64,000 bases of DNA from Nocardioides nematodiphilus (GTDB lineage Bacteria > Actinomycetota > Actinomycetes > Propionibacteriales > Nocardioidaceae): positions 248,001-312,000 of the forward strand of contig NZ_JAIWOY010000001.1 of the NCBI RefSeq assembly GCF_020216525.1, written 5' to 3'. Position 1 is the first letter of the stretch. The number at the start of each line of letters is the position of its first letter. The translations under genes were made by a program, and so were the position numbers. A model generated the notes under the pieces. The model searched no databases. It had not been told where the DNA came from and saw only the letters and a program-made list of their open reading frames with translations. This document shows, one piece after another, positions 47,591 to 55,630 of this stretch.

Positions 47591-48269
47591 CGCTGTCCCC
47601 CTTCGCACCGACACCCGCGCCCGCGGGGGTCCACCCCTGATCACGGGCGATCTCCAGGCCGACCAGCGAGGCCGGGCCGGCGGCCGGGCCCTCGTCGGCG
47701 AGGCCGTCCTCGAAGCCGGCGAGCACCCGCTCGGCCTGCTTCCAGGTGCAGATCCTGGGCCCGCGGGTGGAGGCGACGGGGTGGCCGGCGCGGAGCGCCT
47801 CGACCGTACGGACGAGGCCGTCGGGGGTCTGGTTGTCCAGGAACTCCCAGTTGACCATCACCACGGGCGCGTAGTCGCAGGCCGCGTTGCACTCGACCCG
47901 CTCGACGCTGACCGTGTACTGGTCGCCCTGACGCTTGTCGGCGATCTCGTCGGGGCCGACGTCGAGATGCTCGGTGAGCCGCTGGTGGATCGCGTCGCCG
48001 CCCATCACCGCACAGAGCGTGTTGGTGCAGACGCCGACGTGGAAGTCACCGACGCGGTGGCGCTTGTACATCGTGTAGAAGGTCGCGACCGCGCTCACCT
48101 CGGCAGGGGTCAGACCCAGCACCTCGGCGCAGGCATCGATCCCGGCCGGGGTCACGGACCCCTCGGTCGACTGCACCAGATGCAGCATCGGAAGCAGGCC
48201 GGAGCGGGCCTGCGGGTAGCGAGCCGCGATCTCGCGCAGCTCGCCGTACGTCTTCTCGTCGATGCTCAT
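47583..48269 (-). CDS. nuoE: NADH-quinone oxidoreductase subunit E
   Basis: The 228-residue thioredoxin-like subunit binds the [2Fe-2S] cluster N1a with cysteines in GVCTNTLCAV (C-x4-C) and VECNAACDYAP (C-x3-C). The N-terminal helical part (EIAARYPQARSGLLPMLHLVQ) is typical. A C-terminal extension of about 60 residues (from GPRICTWKQAERVLAGF) is Gly/Ala/Asp-rich; similar tails occur in Actinobacteria. Its ATG overlaps a 20-codon ORF by four bases, and its 3' end overlaps the 42-residue ORF by eight. Confidence 0.95.
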   Translation of the reverse strand: MSIDEKTYGELREIAARYPQARSGLLPMLHLVQSTEGSVTPAGIDACAEVLGLTPAEVSAVATFYTMYKRHRVGDFHVGVCTNTLCAVMGGDAIHQRLTEHLDVGPDEIADKRQGDQYTVSVERVECNAACDYAPVVMVNWEFLDNQTPDGLVRTVEALRAGHPVASTRGPRICTWKQAERVLAGFEDGLADEGPAAGPASLVGLEIARDQGWTPAGAGVGAKGDSDD

Positions 48270-48328
48270 GCCGTCTGGACCCCTCGGTCGCTCGCTCGTG
48301 CCTCGCTCGTCCCGGTCGGCGTCATCAT
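48266..48328 (-). CDS. 20-codon bridging ORF between nuoD and nuoE
   Basis: The 55 bases between nuoD and nuoE are themselves an ORF. Its ATG (48328) overlaps the nuoD stop by four bases and its TGA overlaps the nuoE ATG by four, so ribosomes could travel through without release. The DNA carries a short version of the GAGCGAGCG repeat (48285-48315). The peptide ([17 protein letters not shown]...) is probably not important in itself; the ORF may only maintain coupling. Confidence 0.4.
   Translation of the reverse strand: MMTPTGTSEARASDRGVQTA
48285..48315. repeat. Short copy of the GAGCGAGCG-type repeat
   Basis: On the minus strand the stretch reads CGGGACGAGCGAGGCACGAG followed by CGAGCGACCG. 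It shares the blocks CGAGCGAGG-ACGAG and GAGCGAGCG with the copies in cysW and before menA, but the blocks are in a different order and the GCGCTGGCC part is missing, so the relationship is less certain. Confidence 0.35.
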
Positions 48329-49662
48329 CGGTCGACGCCTCCCATCACGGGATCGATCGAGGCGATCGCGACGATGACGTCGGCGACCATGCCGCCCTCG
48401 GACATCACGCTGGTGGCCTGGAGGTTGGTGAACGACGGGTCGCGGAAGTGCACCCGGTACGGGCGCGTGCCGCCGTCGGAGACCACGTGCGCGCCGAGCT
48501 CGCCGCGCGGCGACTCGATCGCGGCGTACGACTGACCGGCCGGCACGCGGAAGCCCTCGGTGACCAGCTTGAAGTGGTGGATGAGGGCCTCCATCGACTC
48601 GCCCATGATGTGGCGGATGTGGTCGAGGCTGTTGCCCATCCCGTCGGTGCCGATCGCGAGCTGTGAGGGCCAGGCGATCTTCTTGTCGGCGACCATCACC
48701 GGAGCGCCCTCGAGCCGCGAGAGCCGGTCGGCGGCCTGCTCGACGATGCGCAAGGACTCGTCCATCTCGGCCAGGCGCACCCGGAAGCGGCCGTAGGAGT
48801 CGGCGGTGTCCCAGGTGATGACGTCGAAGTCGTAGTCCTCGTACCCGCTGTAGGGCTGCGTCTTGCGCAGGTCCCACGCATAGCCGGTCGAGCGCAGGAT
48901 CGGGCCGGTGATCCCGAGCGCGAGGCAGCCCTCGAGGTCCAGGTGGCCCACGCCCTCGAGGCGGCCACGGAAGATCGGGTTGGCGTTGCAGAGCGCGGCG
49001 TACTCGGGCAGGCGCTTGCGCATCAGCGCGATGAAGTCGCGGATCTCGTCGAGCGCGCCCGGCGGGAGGTCCTGCGCGACGCCGCCCGGGCGGATGAACG
49101 CGTGGTTCATCCGCAGGCCGGTGATGAGCTCGAAGAGGTCGAGGACCAGCTCGCGCTCGCGGAAGCCGATCGTCATCACGGTCAGGGCGCCGATCTCCAT
49201 GCCGCCGGTCGCGATCGCGACCAGGTGGGAGGAGATGCGGTTGAGCTCCATGAGGAGGACCCGCATGACCTGGGCCTTCTCCGGCACGTCGGCCTCGATG
49301 CCGAGGAGGCGCTCGACGCCCAGCACGTACGCGGTCTCGTTGAACAAGGGCGCCAGGTAGTCCATCCGGGTGACGAACGTGGTGCCCTGCACCCAGGAGC
49401 GGTACTCCATGTTCTTCTCGATGCCGGTGTGCAGGTAGCCGATGCCGCACCGGGCCTCGGTGACGTTCTCGCCCTCGAGCTCGAGGATCAGCCGGAGCAC
49501 GCCGTGGGTCGACGGGTGCTGCGGGCCCATGTTGACGACCACCCGCTCCTCGGGGGTCTCCTTGAGGAGGTCGCTGAGCTGGTCCCAGTCCTGGCCGGTG
49601 GCCGTGAAGACCGTGCTGCCCGGAGCATCGAAGTCCGCGGCCGTGTCGTGTGAGGTGCTCAT
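48325..49662 (-). CDS. nuoD: NADH-quinone oxidoreductase subunit D
   Basis: The 445-residue subunit contributes the quinone-binding pocket with NuoB. It is a separate protein here and not fused to NuoC. Characteristic stretches are [24 protein letters not shown] (with the quinone-site histidine region), [18 protein letters not shown] and [13 protein letters not shown] at the C-terminus. The ATG at 49662 overlaps the 53-codon upstream ORF by four bases. No anomaly within the gene. Confidence 0.96.
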   Translation of the reverse strand: MSTSHDTAADFDAPGSTVFTATGQDWDQLSDLLKETPEERVVVNMGPQHPSTHGVLRLILELEGENVTEARCGIGYLHTGIEKNMEYRSWVQGTTFVTRMDYLAPLFNETAYVLGVERLLGIEADVPEKAQVMRVLLMELNRISSHLVAIATGGMEIGALTVMTIGFRERELVLDLFELITGLRMNHAFIRPGGVAQDLPPGALDEIRDFIALMRKRLPEYAALCNANPIFRGRLEGVGHLDLEGCLALGITGPILRSTGYAWDLRKTQPYSGYEDYDFDVITWDTADSYGRFRVRLAEMDESLRIVEQAADRLSRLEGAPVMVADKKIAWPSQLAIGTDGMGNSLDHIRHIMGESMEALIHHFKLVTEGFRVPAGQSYAAIESPRGELGAHVVSDGGTRPYRVHFRDPSFTNLQATSVMSEGGMVADVIVAIASIDPVMGGVDR

Positions 49663-49820
49663 GCGAGCATGCCCCCTTCTGTGGCGCCGTCGCGAGCGGC
49701 GTCATGGGCGTGTGATGGCAAGGCGGAGGCGGGAGCCGTGGCGGAGCCACGGCGACCGACGACAACGAAGCCAGCGCGCGGCCAGGGCGTCGCGTAGCAG
49801 GCGTCCACGGAAGAGGTCAT
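49659..49820 (-). CDS. 53-codon bridging ORF between nuoC and nuoD
   Basis: The spacer between nuoC and nuoD is an ORF whose ATG (49820) overlaps the nuoC stop by four bases and whose stop overlaps the nuoD ATG by four. Much of it is a GC-rich repeat-like sequence with a perfect hairpin (49735-49753). The predicted peptide ([20 protein letters not shown] in its first half) is low-complexity and Ala-rich after that. A function as a protein is doubtful; the frame appears to keep ribosomes moving from nuoC into nuoD. Confidence 0.45.
   Translation of the reverse strand: MTSSVDACYATPWPRAGFVVVGRRGSATAPASALPSHAHDAARDGATEGGMLA
49735..49753. repeat. Perfect hairpin in the nuoC-nuoD bridging ORF
   Basis: GCCGTGGC (49735-49742), GGA loop, GCCACGGC (49746-49753): an eight-base perfect stem. 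It resembles REP/BIME-type intergenic elements in layout. No second copy was found in the window. It would lie in the message between two essential cistrons. Confidence 0.5.
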
Positions 49821-50509
49821 GCGTAGGTCCTCCTCTGGTCCGGCGGGGCGATGGTGGCGCCGTGGTAGTCGACCGGGATGCCGCCGAGCGGGTAGTCCTT
49901 GCGCTGCGGGTGGCCGACCCAGTCGTCGGGCATGAGGATCCGGGTCATCGACGGGTGACCGTCGAAGATCAGGCCGAACATGTCGTACGTCTCTCGCTCG
50001 TGCCAGTCCAGCGTCGGGTAGACCGACACCAGGCTCGGCACGTGCGGGTCGCTGTCGGGGGCGCTGGTCTCCACCCGGACGCGACGGTTGAAGGTCATCG
50101 AGAGCAGGTGGTAGACCGCGTGCAGCTCGGCACCGGTCTGCTCGGGGTAGTGCACCCCGCTGACGCCGCTGCACAGCTCGAAGCGCAGCCGGGCGTCGTC
50201 GCGCAGCTGCTGCATCAGCGCGGCCAGCTGCTCGCGGCGCACGATCAGGGTGAGCTCGCCGGCGTGCAGCACGACGCGCGGCTCCTCGCCCAGGGAGTCG
50301 GTGACCGCGTCGGCCAGCTGGTCGTACCACTCGCCGTACGGACGGGTGGCCAGCGGCGGGAGGGCGACCGTACGGACCAGGCCGCCGTAGCCGCTGGTGT
50401 CCCCGGAGCCGGTGACGCCGAACATGCCGACGCGGGCACCGATCTCCCCGGAGCCGGGGAAGCCGGTGGTCGACTCGGTGGTCGCCTCGGGCAGGGTGTC
50501 GTCGCTCAT
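49817..50509 (-). CDS. nuoC: NADH-quinone oxidoreductase subunit C
   Basis: The 230-residue 30-kDa subunit has a variable, acidic N-terminus (first 60 residues) and the conserved C-terminal block [44 protein letters not shown]. The ATG at 50509 overlaps the nuoB stop by four bases, and the stop overlaps the 53-codon ORF by four. It forms the connecting module with NuoB, D and I. Confidence 0.95.
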   Translation of the reverse strand: MSDDTLPEATTESTTGFPGSGEIGARVGMFGVTGSGDTSGYGGLVRTVALPPLATRPYGEWYDQLADAVTDSLGEEPRVVLHAGELTLIVRREQLAALMQQLRDDARLRFELCSGVSGVHYPEQTGAELHAVYHLLSMTFNRRVRVETSAPDSDPHVPSLVSVYPTLDWHERETYDMFGLIFDGHPSMTRILMPDDWVGHPQRKDYPLGGIPVDYHGATIAPPDQRRTYA

Positions 50510-51060
50510 CGGAGCAGTCCCGTCTGATCGATCAGCGGGAGCTGGCGCAGCGCGTTGTTCTCGCGCTCCTCGACCAGCGCGGCCGCGTTGGGGCCGAGCT
50601 TGGCGCCCTGGATCTGGTCGTGCAGCTTGAGGATCGCGTCGATCAGCATCTCCGGGCGCGGCGGACAGCCGGGGAGGTACATGTCGACGGGGACGACGTG
50701 GTCGACGCCCTGCACGATCGCGTAGTTGTTGAACATCCCGCCGGAGCTGGCGCAGACGCCCATCGCGAGCACCCACTTGGGCTCGGGCATCTGGTCGTAG
50801 ATCTGGCGAAGGACCGGGGCCATCTTCTGGCTCACCCGGCCCGCGACGATCATCAGGTCGGCCTGACGCGGGGAGGCGCGGAAGACCTCCATGCCGAAGC
50901 GGGCCAGGTCGTACTTGGGGCCGCCGGACGTCATCATCTCGATGGCGCAGCAGGCCAGGCCGAAGGTGGCCGGCCAGAGGCTGGCCTTGCGCATGTAGCC
51001 CGCGACGCCCTCGACGGTGGTCAGCAGGACGCCGCTCGGGAGCTTCTCTTCGATACCCAT
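50506..51060 (-). CDS. nuoB: NADH-quinone oxidoreductase subunit B
   Basis: The 184-residue subunit binds cluster N2, the last carrier before quinone. The two adjacent cysteines are in [11 protein letters not shown], the third in [14 protein letters not shown] and the fourth in [13 protein letters not shown]. It starts nine bases after nuoA and overlaps nuoC by four. Length and all ligands are standard. Confidence 0.97.
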   Translation of the reverse strand: MGIEEKLPSGVLLTTVEGVAGYMRKASLWPATFGLACCAIEMMTSGGPKYDLARFGMEVFRASPRQADLMIVAGRVSQKMAPVLRQIYDQMPEPKWVLAMGVCASSGGMFNNYAIVQGVDHVVPVDMYLPGCPPRPEMLIDAILKLHDQIQGAKLGPNAAALVEERENNALRQLPLIDQTGLLR

Positions 51061-51069
51061 GTCAGTGCC

Positions 51070-51426
51070 TCAGTCCCACTCGAGCCCACCGCGTCGCCAC
51101 ACGTACGCGTAGGCGACGAAGACGGTGAGGATGAAGAGCCCCATCTCGACCAGGCCGTAGACCCGCAGCTGGTCGAGGTAGACGGCCCACGGCAGCAGGA
51201 AGATGATCTCGACGTCGAAGACGATGAAGAGCATCGCGATCACGTAGTACTTCACCGGGAAGCGGCCGTCGAGCGCCTGCGGGGTGGGGTCGATGCCGCA
51301 CTCGTACGCGTCCGCCTTGGCGCGGTTGTGGCGCCTCGGGCCGACCAGGGCGCTCATCGCCACCGAGCCGATCGCGAAGGCGGCGGCCAGTGCGAGCAGC
51401 ACCAGGATCGGTGCGTACAGATGCAT
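51070..51426 (-). CDS. nuoA: NADH-quinone oxidoreductase subunit A
   Basis: The 118-residue subunit has three helices and the conserved loop YECGIDPTPQALDGRFPVKYY, followed by FIVFDVEIIFLLPWA. It is the first gene of the nuo operon. GGAGGAGGAG lies immediately before the ATG at 51426. The promoter region upstream holds a Crp-type site. Confidence 0.96.
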   Translation of the reverse strand: MHLYAPILVLLALAAAFAIGSVAMSALVGPRRHNRAKADAYECGIDPTPQALDGRFPVKYYVIAMLFIVFDVEIIFLLPWAVYLDQLRVYGLVEMGLFILTVFVAYAYVWRRGGLEWD

Positions 51427-51463
51427 CGCTCTCCTCCTCCCGGCCCACCGTCATTTGAGACTT

Positions 51464-51479
51464 TGTGAATTCGTTCACG
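51464..51479. promoter_or_regulatory. Crp/GlxR-type site upstream of nuoA
   Basis: TGTGA-ATTCGT-TCACG (51464-51479) matches the cAMP-receptor-protein half-sites TGTGA/TCAC(A) with the standard six-base spacer. It lies 38 bases before the nuoA start codon, downstream of the likely -10, where binding would repress or tune nuo transcription. Actinobacterial Crp/GlxR proteins regulate respiratory genes. Confidence 0.55.
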
Positions 51480-51491
51480 TGTGGCCCGGCT

Positions 51492-51522
51492 CACATATTG
51501 CCACTTCTGTCACAGATGGCAA
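51492..51522 (-). promoter_or_regulatory. Candidate nuo operon promoter
   Basis: On the minus strand TTGCCA (51522-51517), a 17-base spacer and AATATG (51499-51494) form a plausible -35/-10 pair. It lies about 70 bases before nuoA and just beyond the menG terminator. The -35 overlaps one arm of an imperfect TTGCCA/TGGCAA dyad (51498-51522). Confidence 0.4.
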
Positions 51523-51536
51523 GACCAAAATGCAAA

Positions 51537-51571
51537 GCGCCCCGACCTGTCTCATCGACAGGACGGGGCGC
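51537..51571 (-). terminator. Terminator of menG
   Basis: GCGCCCCG-A-CCTGTC (51537-51551) pairs with GACAGG-A-CGGGGCGC (51557-51571) with one A/A mismatch and a five-base loop. On the minus strand it is followed by TTTGCATTTTGG. It lies 26 bases past the menG stop and insulates the nuo promoter from it. Confidence 0.8.
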
Positions 51572-51596
51572 GTGCGTCCGCGGGCCTCGGAGAGGG

Positions 51597-52286
51597 TCAG
51601 GCGCGGCCGTGGTGGAGCGCCACGATGCCGCCCGACAGGTCGGTCCAGCCGACCTCGGACCAGCCCGCCTGCTGCACCAGCGCGGCCAGCCCGGCCTGGT
51701 CGGGCCAGGCACGGATCGACTCGGCGAGGTAGACGTAGGCGTCCGGAGAGGAGGAGACCGCTCGGGAGACCGCCGGGAGCGCCTTCATGAGGTACTCCAT
51801 GTACACGGTGCGGAACGGCTTCCAGGCCGGATGGGAGAACTCGCAGACCACGAGCCGCCCGCCCGGCTTGGTCACCCGGCGCAGCTCGCGCAGGCCCGCG
51901 ACCGGGTCGACGATGTTGCGCAGCCCGAAGGAGATCGTCACCGCGTCGAAGGTGGCGTCCTTGAACGGCAGCTTGGTGCCGTCACCGGCCGTGAAGGGCA
52001 GCTGCGGCTTGGCGGCCTTGCCGACGGTCAGCATGCCCAGGGAGAAGTCGCACGGAACCACGGTGGCGCCCGCGTCGCGGAACGGCTGGGAGGACGTACC
52101 GGTGCCGGCGGCGAGGTCGAGGACCAGCTCGCCGGGCTGCGGTGCGACCGCCGCGATGACGCGCTTGCGCCAGCGGCGGTCCTGGCCCATCGAGAGGACG
52201 TCGTTGGTCACGTCGTAGCGACGGGCGACGGCATCGAACATCCGGCGGACCTCGCCGGGCTGCTTGCCGAGATCGGCGCGGGTCAC
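51597..52286 (-). CDS. menG: Demethylmenaquinone methyltransferase
   Basis: The enzyme performs the last step of menaquinone synthesis, C-methylation of demethylmenaquinone using S-adenosylmethionine. The 229-residue product has [20 protein letters not shown], the SAM loop [13 protein letters not shown] and the block [17 protein letters not shown] that marks the UbiE/MenG family. The GTG at 52286 was chosen; the longer frame is shadow of the upstream gene. It lies seven bases after the membrane-anchored protein gene and ends at a strong terminator. Confidence 0.9.
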   Translation of the reverse strand: MTRADLGKQPGEVRRMFDAVARRYDVTNDVLSMGQDRRWRKRVIAAVAPQPGELVLDLAAGTGTSSQPFRDAGATVVPCDFSLGMLTVGKAAKPQLPFTAGDGTKLPFKDATFDAVTISFGLRNIVDPVAGLRELRRVTKPGGRLVVCEFSHPAWKPFRTVYMEYLMKALPAVSRAVSSSPDAYVYLAESIRAWPDQAGLAALVQQAGWSEVGWTDLSGGIVALHHGRA

Positions 52287-52293
52287 GCCGGCC

Positions 52294-52911
52294 TCAGCCG
52301 ATCTGGTCGAGGACCAGAGCGGTGACCTTGGCGACGTCCGAGGCCGCGACCGACGGCGCGCTGACCTGGACGGTGAGCTCACCCTTGCTCTGCTGGCACT
52401 TGGTCTGGGCCGGCTGGACCTGGCCGCCGGTGGCGACGGTGCCGGTCACGATGCAGGTGGCCTTGCCGACCTTCACCAGCTGGTCCACGGTCGAACCCTG
52501 CTGGAGCTTGGCCGGGTCGGAGATCTCACCCGGGGAGACCGCGCCGCCCGCGGCGCGGAAGGCCTGGGCGAAGAAGATCGACTGGCCGCCGTCCTTCAGG
52601 TAGATCGCGTTGCCGAAGCCACCGCCGGTGGTCTTCTTCAGCTGGGTGTCGCCGAAGTCGATCTCCGCCTGGACGGCCTTGACGACCTGGGCCTCCTGGC
52701 CGGCCATCGACGGGTTGCCCTTCCATGCCTCGACGTCGGTGGCGGACTTGTAGCCGCCGGGCAGCGTCGTGGGCATCGTGATCGCGGAGGCGTTCGCGGT
52801 GTCGCCGACGGCCTTCGGCAGGAAGACCGCGAAGAGGACGACGAGCGCCAGCGCGACGGCGCCGAACGCAATACCGGTCAGGGGAACATCACTGTTACGG
52901 GTGTCGCTCAC
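52294..52911 (-). CDS. Membrane-anchored protein of unknown function
   Basis: The 205-residue protein has a single N-terminal membrane helix ([20 protein letters not shown]) and an outside domain of about 170 residues, with two cysteines (TCIVTGTV and TKCQQSK) that could form a disulfide. I do not recognise the domain. It precedes menG by seven bases and is probably co-transcribed, but a link to menaquinone is not established. It starts with GTG and is divergent from menF. Confidence 0.65.
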   Translation of the reverse strand: MSDTRNSDVPLTGIAFGAVALALVVLFAVFLPKAVGDTANASAITMPTTLPGGYKSATDVEAWKGNPSMAGQEAQVVKAVQAEIDFGDTQLKKTTGGGFGNAIYLKDGGQSIFFAQAFRAAGGAVSPGEISDPAKLQQGSTVDQLVKVGKATCIVTGTVATGGQVQPAQTKCQQSKGELTVQVSAPSVAASDVAKVTALVLDQIG

Positions 52912-53004
52912 GGTCTCTCCTCATTCGTGGTCGCAGTCACGCTACCGGGCGCGCGGTGAGTGGCCACAACCGGGCCGCGTGACGGACCGGGCTACTCTCA
53001 GCGG

Positions 53005-54318
53005 GTGCCCTTCGCTGTACCGGCCCGTGATGAACCGGCCTTCGACGTGCCGGCCCTGATCGCACGCACCGCCGTGGTCGACGACTCTCGTCGCCTCAGC
53101 GCGCTCCTCGAGCTCCTGCCCGCGTCCGAGGCCGGCTCCGACCTGGTCTCATGGGTGCGGCGGGGCGAGGGCCTGGTCGGCTGGGGCACCGCCGCGCTCG
53201 TCCGGACCGCCGGACCGACCCGCTTCGCCGACGCCGCGAAGTGGTGGTCTGAGGTGGTCGCCCGGGCGACCGTGACCGACGAGGTCGGCGAGCCCGGGAC
53301 GGGCCTGGTCTCGTTCGGCTCCTTCGCCTTCTCCGACGCGCCGGGCGACTCCGTCCTGGTCGTGCCGTCGATCGTGGTGGGCCGCCGGGGCGCGACGACG
53401 TGGGTCACCACCATCGAATCTGCACCTGCAACCGCCGAGGCGGCAGCTGTGCCCGCCGCGTCCGCACGGGCGTCCGCACCCGGTGCAGACGCGACGGCCC
53501 TCGGTGCGAACTCGGCGCGCTTCTCGGAGTTCGACGGCGAGCGCTGGATGGCCGTGGTCGCCGACGCGGTGGAGCGGATCAACCGGGGCGACCTGGAGAA
53601 GGTCGTGATCGCCCGCGACCTGATCGCCACGCTCGCCGAGCCGATCGACGTCCGGGCGCCGCTGACCCGGCTGGCCGACGCGTACCCGATGTGCTGGACG
53701 TTCCACGTCGACGGGCTCTTCGGCGCGACGCCGGAGCTGCTGGTCCGTCGCGAGCGCGGCCTGGTCACCTCGCGCGTCCTGGCCGGCACGATCCGTCGTA
53801 CCGGCGACGACGAGCACGACCTGACGCTCGCCGCCACGCTCGCCCGCTCCTCGAAGGACCTGGAGGAGCACGAGTACGCGGTCCGGTCGGTCGCCGACGC
53901 GCTCGACCCGCACTGCTCCTCGATGAACGTGCCGGAGTCACCGTTCGTGCTGCACCTGCCGAACGTCATGCATCTGGCCACGGACGTCACCGGCGTGGCC
54001 CGCGACGACCGCACCTCGCTCCAGCTCGCCGAGGCGCTGCACCCCTCCGCCGCCGTCGGTGGCACGCCGACGGCGGACGCCGTCGCGCTGATCGCCGAGA
54101 TCGAGGGCATGGAGCGCGGCCGCTATGCCGGGCCGGTCGGCTGGATGGACGCGACCGGCGACGGCGAGTGGGGCATCGCGCTGCGCTCGGCCGAGATCGT
54201 CGACCCCACCACCGTCCGGCTGTTCGCCGGCTGCGGCGTGGTCGGCTCCTCGGTGCCCGCTGACGAGCTGGCGGAGTCGAACGCCAAGCTCATCCCGGTC
54301 CGCGAGGCCCTGGCCTAA
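53005..54318 (+). CDS. menF: Isochorismate synthase (menaquinone)
   Basis: MenF converts chorismate to isochorismate, the first step of menaquinone synthesis. The 437-residue protein has the chorismate-binding domain in its C-terminal two-thirds: LEKVVIARDL (catalytic Lys), RVLAGTIRRTGDDEHD, VGGTPTADAVALIAEIEGMERGRYAGPVGWMDA and FAGCGVVGSSVPADE with the Mg2+ glutamates. The N-terminal part is variable. The GTG at 53005 was preferred to the one at 52960. It could in principle serve siderophore synthesis, but its neighbours are menaquinone genes. Confidence 0.88.
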   Translation: MPFAVPARDEPAFDVPALIARTAVVDDSRRLSALLELLPASEAGSDLVSWVRRGEGLVGWGTAALVRTAGPTRFADAAKWWSEVVARATVTDEVGEPGTGLVSFGSFAFSDAPGDSVLVVPSIVVGRRGATTWVTTIESAPATAEAAAVPAASARASAPGADATALGANSARFSEFDGERWMAVVADAVERINRGDLEKVVIARDLIATLAEPIDVRAPLTRLADAYPMCWTFHVDGLFGATPELLVRRERGLVTSRVLAGTIRRTGDDEHDLTLAATLARSSKDLEEHEYAVRSVADALDPHCSSMNVPESPFVLHLPNVMHLATDVTGVARDDRTSLQLAEALHPSAAVGGTPTADAVALIAEIEGMERGRYAGPVGWMDATGDGEWGIALRSAEIVDPTTVRLFAGCGVVGSSVPADELAESNAKLIPVREALA

Positions 54319-54329
54319 GCGCTTCGCGT

Positions 54330-54608
54330 CTAGAGGCCGAGCTTGTCCTTCCAGGAGCCGAGCCCGATCGTCCACTCCGTGACGACCCGGTGCGCGACGG
54401 TCCCGGCGGTCCAGAACGGGTCGTCGTTCAGCCAGGCCTCGAGCTCGGTCGGCTCGGCCTCGTAGACGATGACGGCGCCGCCGGCGGCGGTCGGGCCGCT
54501 CAGCACCAGGTCGCCGCGCGAGTCCAGGAACTCCCGGTGCGCGGGCCGCAGCTCATCGCGCTTGGCCGCGCTGCCCTCGGCGTAGTCGTAGAGAACGACA
54601 CTGAGCAT
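54330..54608 (-). CDS. YciI-like protein
   Basis: The 92-residue protein has the ferredoxin-like YciI fold pattern: VVLYDYAEGSAAKRDELRPAHREFL with the family's conserved histidine in a R-P-x-H block, then LVLSGPTAAGGAVIVYEA. Members bind small molecules; no specific activity can be assigned. The ATG shares one base with the stop of the metallo-hydrolase gene, so the two are coupled. It is convergent with menF, 11 bases apart. Confidence 0.8.
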   Translation of the reverse strand: MLSVVLYDYAEGSAAKRDELRPAHREFLDSRGDLVLSGPTAAGGAVIVYEAEPTELEAWLNDDPFWTAGTVAHRVVTEWTIGLGSWKDKLGL

Positions 54609-55243
54609 CAGAGGTCCTGCCCGTCCTTGAGTCGCTTGAGCTCCTGGCCGGTCTTGGGCAGGAACATGCCGAGCAGGTTGTCGACCACACCGTGGCCGGC
54701 GTCGCTGTAGATCCGGTCGTGGATCGCGATGCTGGTCGGCGCCTTCACCTCGCGGATGAAGTCGATCAGCTCCGAGGCCCGCGCCCACGGCGCGGATGCC
54801 GGCGCGAACAGGACGTCGATGTCGACGCCCGGGCCGGTCAGTGCGTCACCGGGGTGGAACACCTTCTTGTCCCCCAGGGTGAAGAGGTAGCCGGAGTTGT
54901 GGAACCGGGGCAGCTCGGGGTGGATCACGGCGTGCAGCTCGCCGACGGCCGTCACGGGGACGCCCACGTCGAAGGTGTCACCGGGAGCGACGACCGTGGT
55001 CCGCTCGAAGACCTCAGGGGCGTCCTCGCGGATCTTCGCCGCCACCGCGTCGATCGTCCACACCGGGACATCGACGGCCCTGAGGTGGTCGGGCAGGTAG
55101 TGGTCGACGTGCTCGTGGGTGATCAGGATGGCGTCAGCGCCGTCGAGCGCCTCGCGATCGGTGAAGACACCGGGATCGAGCACCACCGTGGTGCCCTCGT
55201 GCTCGATCCGGACGCAGGCATGGCCGAACTTCGTGATCCGCAT
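54608..55243 (-). CDS. MBL-fold metallo-hydrolase
   Basis: The 211-residue protein has the metallo-beta-lactamase fold with the metal motif THEHVDHY (H-x-H-x-D-H), a later FHPGDAL aspartate and IAIHDRIYSDAG histidine. It starts MRITKFGHACVRIEHEG, as in the UlaG-like/L-ascorbate-6-phosphate-lactonase-type subgroup. The substrate is unknown. It is coupled by a one-base overlap to the YciI-like gene. Confidence 0.88.
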   Translation of the reverse strand: MRITKFGHACVRIEHEGTTVVLDPGVFTDREALDGADAILITHEHVDHYLPDHLRAVDVPVWTIDAVAAKIREDAPEVFERTTVVAPGDTFDVGVPVTAVGELHAVIHPELPRFHNSGYLFTLGDKKVFHPGDALTGPGVDIDVLFAPASAPWARASELIDFIREVKAPTSIAIHDRIYSDAGHGVVDNLLGMFLPKTGQELKRLKDGQDL

Positions 55244-55285
55244 ACCGCCACTGTAGAGGGAGCCGGCGCGGCGTCGAGCGCGGGT

Positions 55286-55468
55286 TTACGCCGCGAGGTG
55301 CGGCACCTGGGCGACGGTGCCCTCAGGGGTCAGGTAGGCCCCGTCGTCGAAGAGGATCACCCCGTTGCAGAGCACCTCCCAGCCCTGCTCACTGTGGTCT
55401 GCGACGACGTGGGCGCTGCAGCAGTCGGGCGCGGTGGCGTCCGGGCAACGCGGCGTGTGGTGACACAT
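55286..55468 (-). CDS. DUF5999 family mini-protein
   Basis: The 60-residue protein starts MCHHTPRCPDATAPDCC and continues HSEQGWEVLCNGVILFDDGA, matching the actinobacterial DUF5999 family, in which Cys/His at the start and the GW-LLCNGV-LFDD block are typical. Five cysteines and several histidines suggest metal binding. The ATG at 55468 has AGGGGGA upstream, in preference to the longer frame. Function is unknown. Confidence 0.85.
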   Translation of the reverse strand: MCHHTPRCPDATAPDCCSAHVVADHSEQGWEVLCNGVILFDDGAYLTPEGTVAQVPHLAA

Positions 55469-55630
55469 TGCGATTCCCCCTGGGAAGCTCGGTCCGGGGC
55501 GGGTGTGCCCCGATGGTGATCCGGTACCTCCGATCATGCGCCTCTTCACCGACAGAATCAGGACACTCGGCCCGATCTGTGGAAAAAGTCGCCGGTCGAT
55601 GTCCCGACACCACCCGGACGGGCTATGCGA

